Below, piece after piece: positions 51,591-60,843 of a stretch of 64,000 nucleotides of DNA. The position numbers and the translations under genes are program-made. The notes under the pieces are model-generated. The model searched no databases, was not told the DNA's origin, and saw only the letters and a list, made by a program, of their open reading frames with translations. Origin of the DNA: Streptomyces rhizoryzae (GTDB lineage: Bacteria > Actinomycetota > Actinomycetes > Streptomycetales > Streptomycetaceae); the NCBI RefSeq assembly GCF_023155275.1, contig NZ_JALMUV010000004.1:124001-188000 (forward strand), written 5' to 3'. Numbering within the stretch: the stretch's first letter is position 1; each line of letters opens with the position of its first letter.

Positions 51591-52429
51591 CGGTCCTGGT
51601 CATCGGCGGCAGCGGCTATCTGGGGGCCGAGCTGGTGCGCCGGGCCGCCGCGGCGGGGCACGGGACGGTCGCGACCTTCGCCACCCGGCCCGGCACCGCC
51701 CCGGCCGCGGCCTGGCACCACCTCGACGTCCGGGACCCGGCGCGGATCACCGGGCTGCTCTGCGAGGTGGCACCCTCGGTCGTCCTCAACGCGGCTGCCG
51801 CCGGGGCGGATCGGGCGGTCATCGCGGAGGGCGCGGTGCGGGTCGCGCAGGCCGCCGCCCGGCAGGGCTGCCGCCTGGTGCACGTCTCCAGCGACGCGGT
51901 GTTCGCCGGCGGCCGGCCGCACTACGACGAGAGCTGCCTGCCCGACCCGGTCACGCCGTACGGGGCGGCGAAGGCCGCGGCCGAGGCCGGCGTGCGGCTG
52001 GTCGCTCCGGACGCGGTGGTGGCCCGCACCTCGCTGATCATCGGGGACGGCCGGTCGGTGCACGAGCGCCTGGTGCACGAGCTGGCGGCGGGCCGGCGCG
52101 AAGGCGCCCTCTTCACCGACGAGGTGCGCTGCCCGGTGCACGTCGCGGACCTGGCCGGCGCACTGCTCGAACTGGCGCTGTCGCAGGAGCGCGGCACCTG
52201 GCACCTGGCGGGCGCGGACGCCCTCAGCCGCTATGACCTGGGGGTGCTGGTGGCCCGCCGCGACGGGTTCGACCCCGCCCTGCTGCCGTCCGGCAGGCGG
52301 GCCGACTCCCGGCTCCCGGGCGCGCTCGACGTCCGCCTGGACAGCGGCGCGGCCCGGGCCCGGCTGCGCGCCCCGCTGCGCGGCGCCCGGGAGTTCCTGG
52401 CCGCCGGGCCGCCGCGGCCGCTCACCTGA
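51587..52429 (+). CDS. RmlD-like NAD(P)-dependent sugar-nucleotide reductase (extended SDR)
   Basis: A 280-residue reductase with the Rossmann motif GGSGYLG at residues 7-13, HVSSDAVFAG, and the catalytic YGAAK motif (Tyr-x-x-x-Lys). It resembles dTDP-4-dehydrorhamnose reductase. No other deoxysugar genes are nearby, so its true substrate is open. ATG 51587 overlaps the amidase stop by four bases. Confidence 0.9.
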   Translation: MTVLVIGGSGYLGAELVRRAAAAGHGTVATFATRPGTAPAAAWHHLDVRDPARITGLLCEVAPSVVLNAAAAGADRAVIAEGAVRVAQAAARQGCRLVHVSSDAVFAGGRPHYDESCLPDPVTPYGAAKAAAEAGVRLVAPDAVVARTSLIIGDGRSVHERLVHELAAGRREGALFTDEVRCPVHVADLAGALLELALSQERGTWHLAGADALSRYDLGVLVARRDGFDPALLPSGRRADSRLPGALDVRLDSGAARARLRAPLRGAREFLAAGPPRPLT

Positions 52430-52453
52430 CCCGCGGGGCCGGGCGGGCCGGGG

Positions 52454-53719
52454 TCACCCGGCGTCCGGGGTGCGGCGGCGGGCGGCGACCACCAGGCCGC
52501 CGGCCACGGCGAGGACCATGAGGACGGTGCCGAAGACGGTCGCGCCGGTGGGCAGCCCCACCGCGTCGCTGAGGTAGCCGGCCGACACCGGCAGCAGGCC
52601 GGCCGGCACGTAACCGCCCACGTTGAGCGCGGCGTTGGCCTCGGCCAGCCGCCGCGGCGGCACGGCGGAGTTGAGCAGCGAGAGCCCGCCGAGCTGCCCC
52701 ATGCCCTGCCCGGCGCCGGCCAGCAGTGCCGCGGCGAGGAGGAGGCCGACCGACGCGGTGCGGACGGCGCCGATGAGCGCGGCCATGGCGAGGGTGACGC
52801 AGGCGGCCCCGGCGAGCAGGACGGTGCGCCGGGGCAGCCGCTGCACCGCGAACTGGACACCGGTGGCGGCCAGGAACATCACGAAGGCCATGGCGCCGGC
52901 GACGGTCCGGCTGGTGGTGCCGAGCAGTCCGGCCAGCAGCGAGGGGCCGAGCGAGAGCACGAAGGACGTGGCGGTGATGCCGGGCGCGAACACCGCGATG
53001 CCCTGGGCGAGTTGCGTCCCGCTGCCGCGCGGGACGCCGGGTACCCGCATCCAGGGGCCGCGGACCGGGGCGGCCGGGCGCCGCAGCGGCATCCGCAGGA
53101 CCGCGAGCACGGCGGTGACCAGCAGGACCATCTCGACGGCGAAGACGGCGACGGTCGGCGCGGGCAGCGTCTCGGAGAGCACGCCGGCCAGCAGCGGGCC
53201 CAGCCCGGCGCCGAAGACCATGGCGCAGGAGGCGAGCAGCGAGCCGAGCCGCTTGCGCTCGGGTCCGGCGACGTCGGCCACGGCGGCCATACCGGCGGAG
53301 ACGACGGCCCCCACGGCGATGCCGGTGAAGAGCCGGGCCACGATCAGCGCGGCCACGGTGCCGGCGCCGGCGAAGACCAGGCAGGCCGCCAGGGCCAGGC
53401 CGAGGGCGGGCAGCAGGACCGGTTTGCGGCCGACCCGGTCGGAGACCACACCGGAGACGAGCAGGGACCCGAGCAGTCCGGCGATGTAGCAGGCGAAGAC
53501 CACGGTCAGCGTGCCCTTGGAGAAGCCGATGTCGCGCTGCCACAGCACGTACAGCGGGGTCGCCGCGTTGGACAGGATGAACACCGCGGTCACCGGCCAG
53601 GCGGCCAGCCACACCCACCGGGTCGGCGCCGCCGGAGGGCGCGCGCCGGCCCGCTCCCCCGCCGCACTCCCGGCCCGGCCCCCCGCCGTCCGCACCGGCA
53701 CCGTTGCACTCCCCGACAT
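52454..53719 (-). CDS. MFS transporter, probable drug exporter
   Basis: A 421-residue major facilitator protein with about 12 membrane segments. The A-motif between helices 2 and 3 is present as GVVSDRVGRKP. The N-terminal 35 residues are cytoplasmic and Pro/Arg-rich. It is convergent with the SDR gene and divergent from an arsR gene with paired operators between them, the usual layout of a regulator-controlled exporter. Substrate unknown. Confidence 0.93.
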   Translation of the reverse strand: MSGSATVPVRTAGGRAGSAAGERAGARPPAAPTRWVWLAAWPVTAVFILSNAATPLYVLWQRDIGFSKGTLTVVFACYIAGLLGSLLVSGVVSDRVGRKPVLLPALGLALAACLVFAGAGTVAALIVARLFTGIAVGAVVSAGMAAVADVAGPERKRLGSLLASCAMVFGAGLGPLLAGVLSETLPAPTVAVFAVEMVLLVTAVLAVLRMPLRRPAAPVRGPWMRVPGVPRGSGTQLAQGIAVFAPGITATSFVLSLGPSLLAGLLGTTSRTVAGAMAFVMFLAATGVQFAVQRLPRRTVLLAGAACVTLAMAALIGAVRTASVGLLLAAALLAGAGQGMGQLGGLSLLNSAVPPRRLAEANAALNVGGYVPAGLLPVSAGYLSDAVGLPTGATVFGTVLMVLAVAGGLVVAARRRTPDAG

Positions 53720-53742
53720 GACTGCTCCCTCCAGCTGCTCCA

Positions 53743-53788
53743 GTACGACTCGATTCGAACTTAGCATGCAGTACGATTGGAGTCGTAC
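53743..53788. promoter_or_regulatory. Paired operators between mfs and arsR genes
   Basis: Two related 18-base sites lie ten bases apart. GTACGATTGGAGTCGTAC (53771-53788) is an inverted repeat GTACGA-N6-TCGTAC. The site at 53743-53760, GTACGACTCGATTCGAAC, differs by one base in its second half-site. They sit 24 bases upstream of the MFS start and 37 upstream of the arsR start, as expected for ArsR repression of both. Confidence 0.65.
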
Positions 53789-53825
53789 AAACAATGCGGG
53801 GACATCAGCTGAGGGAGAGTCGCTC

Positions 53826-54203
53826 ATGCCATCGGCGAAGCGTGCGGTGCCGGCCGTCCGAGTGCTTCCGGAACCGCCCGATCTGCCCGCACCGCTGCCC
53901 GAGCCGGCGGCGGCGGACCTGCGGCTGGAAACGGTGTTCGGCGCGCTGAGCGACCCGCTGCGGCTGTTCATCGTGCGCCGGCTGCTGCTGGAGTCCGAGG
54001 AGTTCGACCACCCCTGCGGCTGGTTCGGTCTGGACCGCCCCAAGTCCTCCCTCACGCACCACTTCAAGGCCCTGCGCGAGGCCGGCCTGATCCGCCAGCG
54101 CCAGTACGGCCTGGAGCGCCGCAGCCACGTCCGCGTCGCCGACCTCGACGCCCGCTTCCCCGGTCTGCTCGACCTCGTCACGGCGTGGACGCCGCCGGCC
54201 TGA
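53826..54203 (+). CDS. ArsR-family winged-helix regulator
   Basis: A 125-residue regulator with the ArsR fold: FGALSDPLRLFIVRRLLLES, then PKSSLTHHFKALREAGLIRQ, and the wing RRSHVRVADLDARFPG. No metal-binding Cys-x-Cys motif is seen, so it probably senses an organic ligand. ATG 53826 has GAGGGAG upstream. It is divergent from the MFS gene. Confidence 0.92.
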   Translation: MPSAKRAVPAVRVLPEPPDLPAPLPEPAAADLRLETVFGALSDPLRLFIVRRLLLESEEFDHPCGWFGLDRPKSSLTHHFKALREAGLIRQRQYGLERRSHVRVADLDARFPGLLDLVTAWTPPA

Positions 54204-54326
54204 GGCCGGTGCGGGCGGGGCCGGGGCGGCCCGGCGGGCGCGGCGGGTCGCGCGGGGCACCGGCCCCGGCCCGATCCGCGTACGCCATACTGCGGTTGAC
54301 GACCGCGGGGACGGGTGGGGGTAGGA

Positions 54327-56306
54327 GTGCGACCGCTGGGCAAGGGCGATCCGCAGCAGATCGGGCCGTTCCGGATCATCGGGCTGCTCGGCGGCGGCGG
54401 TATGGGGCGGGTCTACCTCGGCCGCGCCGCGGACGGGCAGTCGGTGGCGGTGAAGACCGCCCGCGCCGAACTCGCCGACGACCCCGGCTTCCGCAAGCGG
54501 TTCGCCCGCGAGGTGGCCGCCGCGCAGCGGGTGGGCGGGCCGTTCGTCGCGCCGGTGGTCGCCGCCGCGCCGCACGACGACGTGCCCTGGATGGCCACCG
54601 CCTACGTACCGGGCCTCCCGCTGTCCACCGCCGTGGCGGACGCCGGACCGCTGCCCGGGCCCACCGTGCGGCTGCTGGCGGCCGGCCTGCTCCAGGCGCT
54701 GGCGGCGGTGCACGCGCACGGCCTGGTGCACCGCGACCTCAAGCCGTCGAACATCCTGCTCACCGCCGACGGCCCGCGCGTCATCGACTTCGGCATCGCG
54801 CACTCCGCCGCGGACACCGCGCTGACGGTGACCGGCACGACCATGGGCACACCGGGCTTCATGGCCCCCGAGCAGCTCACCGTGAGCGGCCCGGGGATCA
54901 CCGGCGCGGCGGACGTCTTCGCGCTCGGCGGGGTGCTCGTCTTCGCGGCGACCGGCAGCGGCCCGTACGGGAGCGCCGAACCGCAGGTCCTGATGTACCG
55001 CACGGTCCACGAGCAGCCCCGGCTGGACGGACTCCCGGCCGGGCTGCGGGAGGTGGCGGCGGACTGCCTGGCCAAGGAGCCGGCCGGGCGCCCGGACCTG
55101 CCCTCGCTCATGGCCCGGGTCGGGCCGCCCGGCCCGTACGGCGGCGACTGGCTGCCGGACCGGCTCACCGTGGAGCTGGAACGGCTCTCCGCGCGCCTCG
55201 GCGACCCCCGGGCCCCGGGCGCCGCCTTCCCCCCGACGCCCCACCAGCCCCAGGGGCCGCCCCCGCCGCACGGCATCCCGACGCCCTCGGGCTCGTACGG
55301 CACCCCGCAGTTCCCGGCGCCGTATCCGCCGGCCGCGCCGACGCCCCCGCCCGCGGCGCCCGCCGCCGGGCCCAGCCGGCGCCGGCTGCTCGCCGCGCTG
55401 TCCGTCGCGGGGGTGGCCGCCGGCGGCGGGGCGCTGGCCTGGACGCTGCGGTCGACCGGCGGGGCGGCGGGCCCGGACCCGGCCGCGGGGCGGCGGCCCG
55501 GCGGCGCGGCCACCGGCGCACCGGCCGCCCAACTGCCGCAGGCGCTGCGGGACGCCGGGGTGCTCACCATCGGTTCCGACCTGACGTACGCGCCGATGGA
55601 GTCCCTCAGCGGCGACCGGCCCACGGGGTTCGACATCGACCTCGGCGAGGCCCTCGGGCGGGTGCTGGGCCTGCGCGTCACCTTCCGCAACGCCGCGTTC
55701 GACACCCTGCTCACCGGCCTGAACGCGGGCCGCTTCCAGCTGGTGATGTCGGCGCTGACCGACACCAAGGAGCGCCAGGAAGGGCGCGGTGACGGGGCGG
55801 TGACCGGTGCCGGGGTCGATCTGGTCGACTACTTCCGGTCCGGGCTCTCGCTCGTCGTCCGCAAGGGCAACCCGTCGGGCATCCAGGGGCCGGGGGACCT
55901 GCCGGGCATGACCGTCGCCGTGCAGCGCGGCACGGCGGCCCACGACTACCTCCAGCAGCTGAACCGCCAGCCCACCGCGAAGGTGAGGCCGCTGGCGTTC
56001 GCCTCGTCGGCGGAGGTCTACGCCGCGGTCGCCGCGGACCGGGCCGCGGTCTGCCTGGACGAGTACCCGGTCGCCGCGCACGCCGCGGCGACCCGTCCGG
56101 GCGGGGACGGCCTGGTGCTGACCGGCAAGCAGATCGATCCGGTGCCGTTCGGCATCGCGGTCGCCAGGAAGCAGCCCGCCCTGCGCGACGCCGTACGCGA
56201 CGCCCTCGACCAGCTGATCGCGAGCGGCGACTACCGCACGCTCCTCCGGCGGTGGAACGTCGAGGACGGCGCGGTGGAACGCGCGGTGGTCAACGGCGGC
56301 GGGTGA
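54327..56306 (+). CDS. Receptor-type Ser/Thr protein kinase fused to a solute-binding domain
   Basis: A 659-residue membrane kinase. Residues 12-270 are a Hanks-type kinase: glycine loop LLGGGGMGRVYLG, Lys43, HRDLKPSN at 135-142, DFG at 154-156, and a PGFMAPEQ activation-segment end. Residues 285-365 are Pro-rich. One membrane helix follows (about 370-395, LLAALSVAGVAAGGGALAWT). Residues 410-650 are an extracellular family 3 solute-binding domain: LTIGSDLTYAPMES, GFDIDLGEALGRVLG, and QLVMSALTDTKER. It should bind a small ligand, perhaps an amino acid, outside and signal by phosphorylation inside. GTG 54327 is preferred because related kinases start MRPLG; GTG 54315 is possible. Confidence 0.93.
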   Translation: MRPLGKGDPQQIGPFRIIGLLGGGGMGRVYLGRAADGQSVAVKTARAELADDPGFRKRFAREVAAAQRVGGPFVAPVVAAAPHDDVPWMATAYVPGLPLSTAVADAGPLPGPTVRLLAAGLLQALAAVHAHGLVHRDLKPSNILLTADGPRVIDFGIAHSAADTALTVTGTTMGTPGFMAPEQLTVSGPGITGAADVFALGGVLVFAATGSGPYGSAEPQVLMYRTVHEQPRLDGLPAGLREVAADCLAKEPAGRPDLPSLMARVGPPGPYGGDWLPDRLTVELERLSARLGDPRAPGAAFPPTPHQPQGPPPPHGIPTPSGSYGTPQFPAPYPPAAPTPPPAAPAAGPSRRRLLAALSVAGVAAGGGALAWTLRSTGGAAGPDPAAGRRPGGAATGAPAAQLPQALRDAGVLTIGSDLTYAPMESLSGDRPTGFDIDLGEALGRVLGLRVTFRNAAFDTLLTGLNAGRFQLVMSALTDTKERQEGRGDGAVTGAGVDLVDYFRSGLSLVVRKGNPSGIQGPGDLPGMTVAVQRGTAAHDYLQQLNRQPTAKVRPLAFASSAEVYAAVAADRAAVCLDEYPVAAHAAATRPGGDGLVLTGKQIDPVPFGIAVARKQPALRDAVRDALDQLIASGDYRTLLRRWNVEDGAVERAVVNGGG

Positions 56307-56454
56307 CCCGCCGGCACCGCCGCCGCCCTCCGGTAGCACGCCCGTCGGGGCCCGTCCTGATGTGCCGTACGCCCGGTGTGTTAGGAAAGCGTCAAGAAGA
56401 CGTCAAAAGGGCACGTCGGACGGCGGGTCGGAACACACCGGGGGTGAGGGACGG

Positions 56455-57516
56455 GTGACGGGGCGGGAGCTGCCCGAGGAGTTCGTGGCGGGGTACGCCG
56501 GTGCGCTGGCGGAGGTCGCGCGGACCGGGCGGCGGCTGGACCGCGGTGAGCTGGAGGCGCGGCGCACCGCCGGGGAACGGGCCGCCGAGGCCGGGTACAG
56601 CCTGCGGGCGCTGGTCAACGCGCACCTCGCGGTGACCAGGGCGGCCTGGCCGCGCAGCGCCTCGGCACCGGCGGACAGTGTGCTGGCGGTGCTCGCCCAG
56701 GCCGTGGATGCGCTGGCCGGCGGGTACGAGCGGGCGCAGCACCTCGCGGTGCGCAAGGAGGAGGCGGCCCGCCGGGAGTTCATCGACGACCTGCTCTACG
56801 GGGGCAGCGATCTGGGGCGGCTGGCGGAGCGGGCGGAGCGGTTCGGGCTGCGGCTCTCGCACGCCCACGCGGTCGCGGTGGCCGAGGGCCCCGAGGCGTA
56901 CGCGGAGGCCGATCCGGTGGCCCGGCGGGTGCAGGAGGCGCTGGTGGCCCGGTTCGGGGACCGGCAGTCGCTGCTCACCACGAAGGAGGGCCGGCTGATC
57001 TGCATCGCCCCGGGGGGCCCGGCGGAGGTGCTGGACCACTTCGCGCGCCAGGCGCACCGGGCGACCGGCGGGGGCCGGGTCGCGGTGGGCCGGACGCACA
57101 GCGGTGCCGGCGGCATCGTCCAGTCGTACGAGGAGGCGCTCAACGCACTGGAGCTGGCCGGGCGGATGGGGCTGGGCGACCCCGTGCTGCACGCCGCGGA
57201 CCTGCTGGTCTACCCGGTGCTGACCCGGGACCGGCAGGCGATGGCCGACCTGGTGCGCAGCACGCTGGGGCCGCTCCGGGAGGCGCGGGGCGGCGCCGGG
57301 CCGCTGCTGGAGACCCTGTCGGTGTACTTCGACGCGGGCTGCACCGCCGCCGAGGCGGCCCGGCGGCTGTCGCTGAGCGTGCGGGCGCTGACGTACCGGC
57401 TGGCGCGGGTGCGGCAGCTGACCGGGGTCGACCCGGCCGATCCGCTGCACCGGTACACCCTGCACACGGCCGTGATCGGGGCCCGGCTGCTGGACTGGCC
57501 GGCCCGGGAGCTGTGA
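56455..57516 (+). CDS. PucR/CdaR-type transcriptional regulator
   Basis: A 353-residue regulator. The N-terminal half has an RsbT-coantagonist-like helical region (LPEEFVAGYAGALAEVARTG) and the middle a GGDEF-like domain (RVAVGRTHSGAGGIVQSYEEA). The C-terminus is a PucR helix-turn-helix: LETLSVYFDAGCTAAEAARRL, then TYRLARVRQLTGVDP. GTG 56455 is preceded by GAGGG. It stands alone, 148 bases after the kinase gene. Its targets are unknown. Confidence 0.92.
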   Translation: MTGRELPEEFVAGYAGALAEVARTGRRLDRGELEARRTAGERAAEAGYSLRALVNAHLAVTRAAWPRSASAPADSVLAVLAQAVDALAGGYERAQHLAVRKEEAARREFIDDLLYGGSDLGRLAERAERFGLRLSHAHAVAVAEGPEAYAEADPVARRVQEALVARFGDRQSLLTTKEGRLICIAPGGPAEVLDHFARQAHRATGGGRVAVGRTHSGAGGIVQSYEEALNALELAGRMGLGDPVLHAADLLVYPVLTRDRQAMADLVRSTLGPLREARGGAGPLLETLSVYFDAGCTAAEAARRLSLSVRALTYRLARVRQLTGVDPADPLHRYTLHTAVIGARLLDWPAREL

Positions 57517-57519
57517 CGG

Positions 57520-57535
57520 GCGCCGGGCCCGGCGC
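57520..57535. terminator. Possible bidirectional terminator
   Basis: GCGCCGGGCCCGGCGC is a perfect 16-base palindrome three bases after the regulator stop and 19 bases from the end of the convergent small gene. It may stop transcription from both sides. Confidence 0.45.
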
Positions 57536-57553
57536 AACGGGCGGCGGGCGGGG

Positions 57554-57727
57554 TCAGCGCCGGGCGGCGCGTCCGGCGGCCGCGGCGGCGGCCTCGTGCC
57601 CCGCCCGGATGTCGCCGGCCGGCAGGGTCTCGGTGCCCGCCATCGCCCGGGCCCGGGTGTGCGCCGGCCGCGCCGGGCATCCGCAGCACACCGCGACCAC
57701 CAGCGCCGCGAGCCCCGGCCGGCTCAC
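57554..57727 (-). CDS. Small hypothetical protein with Cys-rich hydrophobic N-terminus
   Basis: A 57-residue frame from GTG 57727, with GAGGAG eleven bases upstream. The sequence begins SRPGLAALVVAVCCGCPAR, a short hydrophobic stretch with three cysteines that could be a weak signal or lipoprotein-like segment, followed by an Ala/Arg-rich tail. It lies 45 bases after the CPBP protease gene in the same direction. I do not recognise it. Confidence 0.4.
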   Translation of the reverse strand: MSRPGLAALVVAVCCGCPARPAHTRARAMAGTETLPAGDIRAGHEAAAAAAGRAARR

Positions 57728-57772
57728 CCTGCCACCACTCCTCGCGTCCGTCCCGGCCCCGGCCGCGCGGCC

Positions 57773-58711
57773 CTACCCGGCGCCCCCGGTGGGCGGGCAC
57801 GCGCGGTGCGCGGCCGCCCGGCGGAGAGCGGTGAAGACCGCGGCGGTCGCCGCCAGCCAGACCAGTTCGAGCACCGCGGCGTGGGCCGGGGCGAGCACCG
57901 CCGACCAGCCGGCGTCGCGGGCCACGCCTTCGAAGACCACGCGGTTGACGCTCAGGAAGCCGAGGTGGGTGCCGATCGCGGTCCACAGCGGGGCGGTGCC
58001 GGGGACGGTGCGGGCGGCGACCAGGGTCAGGCCGAAGGCGGTGAGCAGGACGAGGTAGCCGACCGGGTCCTGGCCCGCCGGGGTGAGGCCGGCCGGCGGC
58101 GGCCCGCCCAGCAGCGGGGCCAGGGCGGCCTGGACGACCGCGGCGGCGGGCGGTACGAGCAGGAAGACCAGCGTCGTGCCGAGGGCCGCGGGCACCCCGC
58201 CGCACCGGGCGCGCAGGGTGGTCCAGGTGTGGCCGCGCAGGGTGGTCTCCTCCGGCAGGGCCTCCAGCAGCAGGGCGACCGGGGCGTTGCGGAGCAGGAA
58301 GCCGAGCAGGGCCGGCGGGTCGGGCGCGGCCCAGTGGACCCAGCCGGCCGCGGTGCCCGCCCCGAGGACCAGCGCGGCGCAGCCCGCCGTGGTGCCCAGT
58401 CCGCGCAGCAGGCCGGGCAGCGCCCCCTCCCAGGGGAGGAGGCCCAGGGCGGGCGCGGGGCGCGTGGTCCGGCGCAGGGCCAGCACGGCGGGGACCGCGA
58501 GCAGGGTCACCAGGGCGGCGGGCAGCAGGTCGGCGAGGTAGCCGCCGGCGCCGAGGAGGCGGGCGAGGGCGGGGCCCGCGGCGTTGCCGGTGCCCAGGGC
58601 CGCGGCCATGAGCACGCCGCCGGACAGGGCACGGGCGCCGGTCCGCCACACGGGGCCGGGGGCCCGGGAGGTGCGGTTCGGGTGGTCGGGGCGGTACGTC
58701 GTGGTGGTCAC
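57773..58711 (-). CDS. CPBP-family intramembrane metalloprotease
   Basis: A 312-residue membrane protein with about eight helices. The CPBP (Abi/CAAX protease-like) motif PEETTLRGH supplies the EExxxR glutamates and Arg, and AIGTHLGFLSVNR supplies the later His and Asn. It is probably a membrane protease of unknown substrate; relatives process peptides or act in stress and bacteriocin immunity. The GTG start at 58711 has a weak ribosome binding site. Confidence 0.88.
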   Translation of the reverse strand: MTTTTYRPDHPNRTSRAPGPVWRTGARALSGGVLMAAALGTGNAAGPALARLLGAGGYLADLLPAALVTLLAVPAVLALRRTTRPAPALGLLPWEGALPGLLRGLGTTAGCAALVLGAGTAAGWVHWAAPDPPALLGFLLRNAPVALLLEALPEETTLRGHTWTTLRARCGGVPAALGTTLVFLLVPPAAAVVQAALAPLLGGPPPAGLTPAGQDPVGYLVLLTAFGLTLVAARTVPGTAPLWTAIGTHLGFLSVNRVVFEGVARDAGWSAVLAPAHAAVLELVWLAATAAVFTALRRAAAHRACPPTGGAG

Positions 58712-58907
58712 GGCCGTACGTGTTGCCGGTGGCGGCCCGGGCGATGCGGCGGTACCCCGGACGCCGGGCGAAACCGTCCCCGGGGAGGAGGCGCCCTCGG
58801 CGGAACGGCGGACGGCGCGGGGTACGGGCGTACGCGCCGCGGTGTAGGCGGGGTGGCGTAACCGGGCCGGGGCCCGGGGCGGTTACGTGCCGCCCCGGGC
58901 CGCCGGA

Positions 58908-60752
58908 TCAGCTGGTGCGCTGCGCCTTGCGGCGCCGCAGGGCGAAGGCGGTGCCGGTGGCACCGGCCGCGACCGCCGCCGCGGCGATGCCCGCCGGCAG
59001 GACCGGGAAGCCGGACGATCCGCCGACGGCCGCGGTGGTCTGCATCGCGGGGCCCTGGAGGATGCTGGTGCGGACCGGCGCGACCGGGCGGATCGGGCCG
59101 ACCGACTTCACCGAGCCGTCGGGGTTGAGCAGTACCTGCTTGTTGTTGGGGTGCCGGAAGTCGAACATCGCGGTCAGCGAGCCGGCCCGGGCGTCGAAGG
59201 AGGAGTCGCCGATCCGCCCGGTGTGCCAGTTGTCCTCGATGAACTTGGTGACCGAGGTCTGCTCGGTGGCGGTGTGGTCGATGTGGTTGGTCCGGCTGTA
59301 CGGGGAGATGACCAGCAGCGGCTGGCGGGTGCCGGGGCCGCAGCGGTCCTGGTAGCCGCCGGCGGCCGGCGGTCCCGACTGGCAGGCCGGGCTGTCGGTG
59401 GACTTGCCGTTGGAGCCGGTGGAGCTGTCCTTGGAGCCGTTGCGCGGCGGGGCGTAGACGTGGTCGTACCAGCCGTCGGAGTCGTCGTAGGCGACGATCA
59501 CGGCGGTGTCCTTCCACTGCGGTGCCTGCTGGATGCGGTTGATCCGGTCGACGAGGAAGTGCTGCTCGTCGATCGGGTCGGAGTAGCCGGCGTGGCCGTC
59601 CTGGTAGGCGGGGGCCTTGAGGAAGCTGACGGCCGGCAGCTTGCCGGCGCGCAGGGCGGCGTCGAAGTCGGTCAGGTCGTAGTTGTGGTTGGCCGGGCCG
59701 GCGTGGCCGATCTCGTCGACGCTCCGGGGCGGCAGGTGGTGCGGGTTGGCGGTGGACTTGTAGTACTGGAACGGGGCGTGGTGCGGGCTGTAGTCGACGA
59801 CGGCCGCGCCGCCGACGTTGGTGTGGGTGGTGCCGCTGCACTTGGCGTAGTGGCCCGGCTTGCCGTCCCAGGGGGTGCTGGGACGGAAGCCGCCCTGGAA
59901 CCATCCCCAGCTGACGCCGCGGGCGTTGAGCAGGTCGCCGATGGTGCGGCCGCGCATCGCGGCGAGCGGGCTCTTGCCCGTGTGGTCCTTGCCGGAGCAG
60001 TCGTCGTAGGCCGGGTCCGGGTCGTTGATCATCGTGCCGACGCCCCGGGCGTCCGGGGACTGGACGGCGTAGCTGTCCGGTGTGGCGGTCTGCCGCGGGT
60101 TCTCGGTGCCGGAGGCCGGGTCGGTGGAGATCACGCCGTGGGTGTTGCCGGAGACGAGGTTGAGGGCGCCGGGGGTGGAGGGGCCGTAGGCCGAGCCGAA
60201 GGAGCGGTCGTTGAGGGCGTAGTGCTGGGCGTAGTTCCACAGGCCGGTGACGGTGTTGCCGTCGTAGTAGTCCATCACCAGGCCGGGCTCGCCGAAGAGG
60301 CCGCCGGAGCACTTGCCGGAGTCGGTGTTCTGGACGAACTTGTCGGCCTTGCCGCCGTCGTAGGCGTACTGCTCGGGACCGTACTCGTGGTTCTGGTCGC
60401 AGGTCATGGCCTGCTGGGGGGTGAGCCGCTTGGGGAGGTACTGGTTGGGGTTGCGCGTCAGCAGTCCGGCGGTGCGGAGGTTGTCGATGTCGCGCGGGGT
60501 CCGCGGGGACGGGGTGAAGCGCGTCCCGTCGGTGTTCGCGGCCTTGGGGTAGGTGGCGAAGTAGTGGTCGAACGAGATGTTCTCGTCGAAGATGACGACC
60601 ACGTGCTTGATCGGGGTGGCGGTTGCGGCGGGCCCGGGGTGCGGGCCGCCGGCGGCCAGGGCGGGCGCGGCGCCGCCCAGTGCGGTGAGCGCCAGGGCGC
60701 CGGTGGCGGCGCCCAGGGCCCTGAGCGCTCGGGTGGTTCCCCTTGTGGCCAT
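58908..60752 (-). CDS. Exported phospholipase-C-like phosphoesterase, membrane anchored
   Basis: A 614-residue member of the phosphoesterase (phospholipase C/acid phosphatase) family. Residues 1-34 are a signal peptide (ALGAATGALALTALGGAAPA). The N-terminal catalytic motif is HVVVIFDENISFDHYFATYP; later come QHYALNDRSFGSAYGPSTPG and a second metal-binding part with YDDSDGWYDHV. The C-terminus has a helix (LPAGIAAAAVAAGATGTAFA) and RRRK, so the enzyme is held at the outer face of the membrane. It should cleave phosphodiesters such as phospholipids or teichoic acid. A PHO box about 90 bases upstream suggests induction under phosphate limitation. ATG 60752 fits GAGG spacing better than ATG 60764. 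Confidence 0.93.
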   Translation of the reverse strand: MATRGTTRALRALGAATGALALTALGGAAPALAAGGPHPGPAATATPIKHVVVIFDENISFDHYFATYPKAANTDGTRFTPSPRTPRDIDNLRTAGLLTRNPNQYLPKRLTPQQAMTCDQNHEYGPEQYAYDGGKADKFVQNTDSGKCSGGLFGEPGLVMDYYDGNTVTGLWNYAQHYALNDRSFGSAYGPSTPGALNLVSGNTHGVISTDPASGTENPRQTATPDSYAVQSPDARGVGTMINDPDPAYDDCSGKDHTGKSPLAAMRGRTIGDLLNARGVSWGWFQGGFRPSTPWDGKPGHYAKCSGTTHTNVGGAAVVDYSPHHAPFQYYKSTANPHHLPPRSVDEIGHAGPANHNYDLTDFDAALRAGKLPAVSFLKAPAYQDGHAGYSDPIDEQHFLVDRINRIQQAPQWKDTAVIVAYDDSDGWYDHVYAPPRNGSKDSSTGSNGKSTDSPACQSGPPAAGGYQDRCGPGTRQPLLVISPYSRTNHIDHTATEQTSVTKFIEDNWHTGRIGDSSFDARAGSLTAMFDFRHPNNKQVLLNPDGSVKSVGPIRPVAPVRTSILQGPAMQTTAAVGGSSGFPVLPAGIAAAAVAAGATGTAFALRRRKAQRTS

Positions 60753-60843
60753 CTTGGTCCTCATCCTCCGGGCGGTTCGCGGGTGTTCCGTACGGCCGGA
60801 TGCTCTGCCGGACGGGCGGCGGCGGGGCAGAGCCATGATGGCG

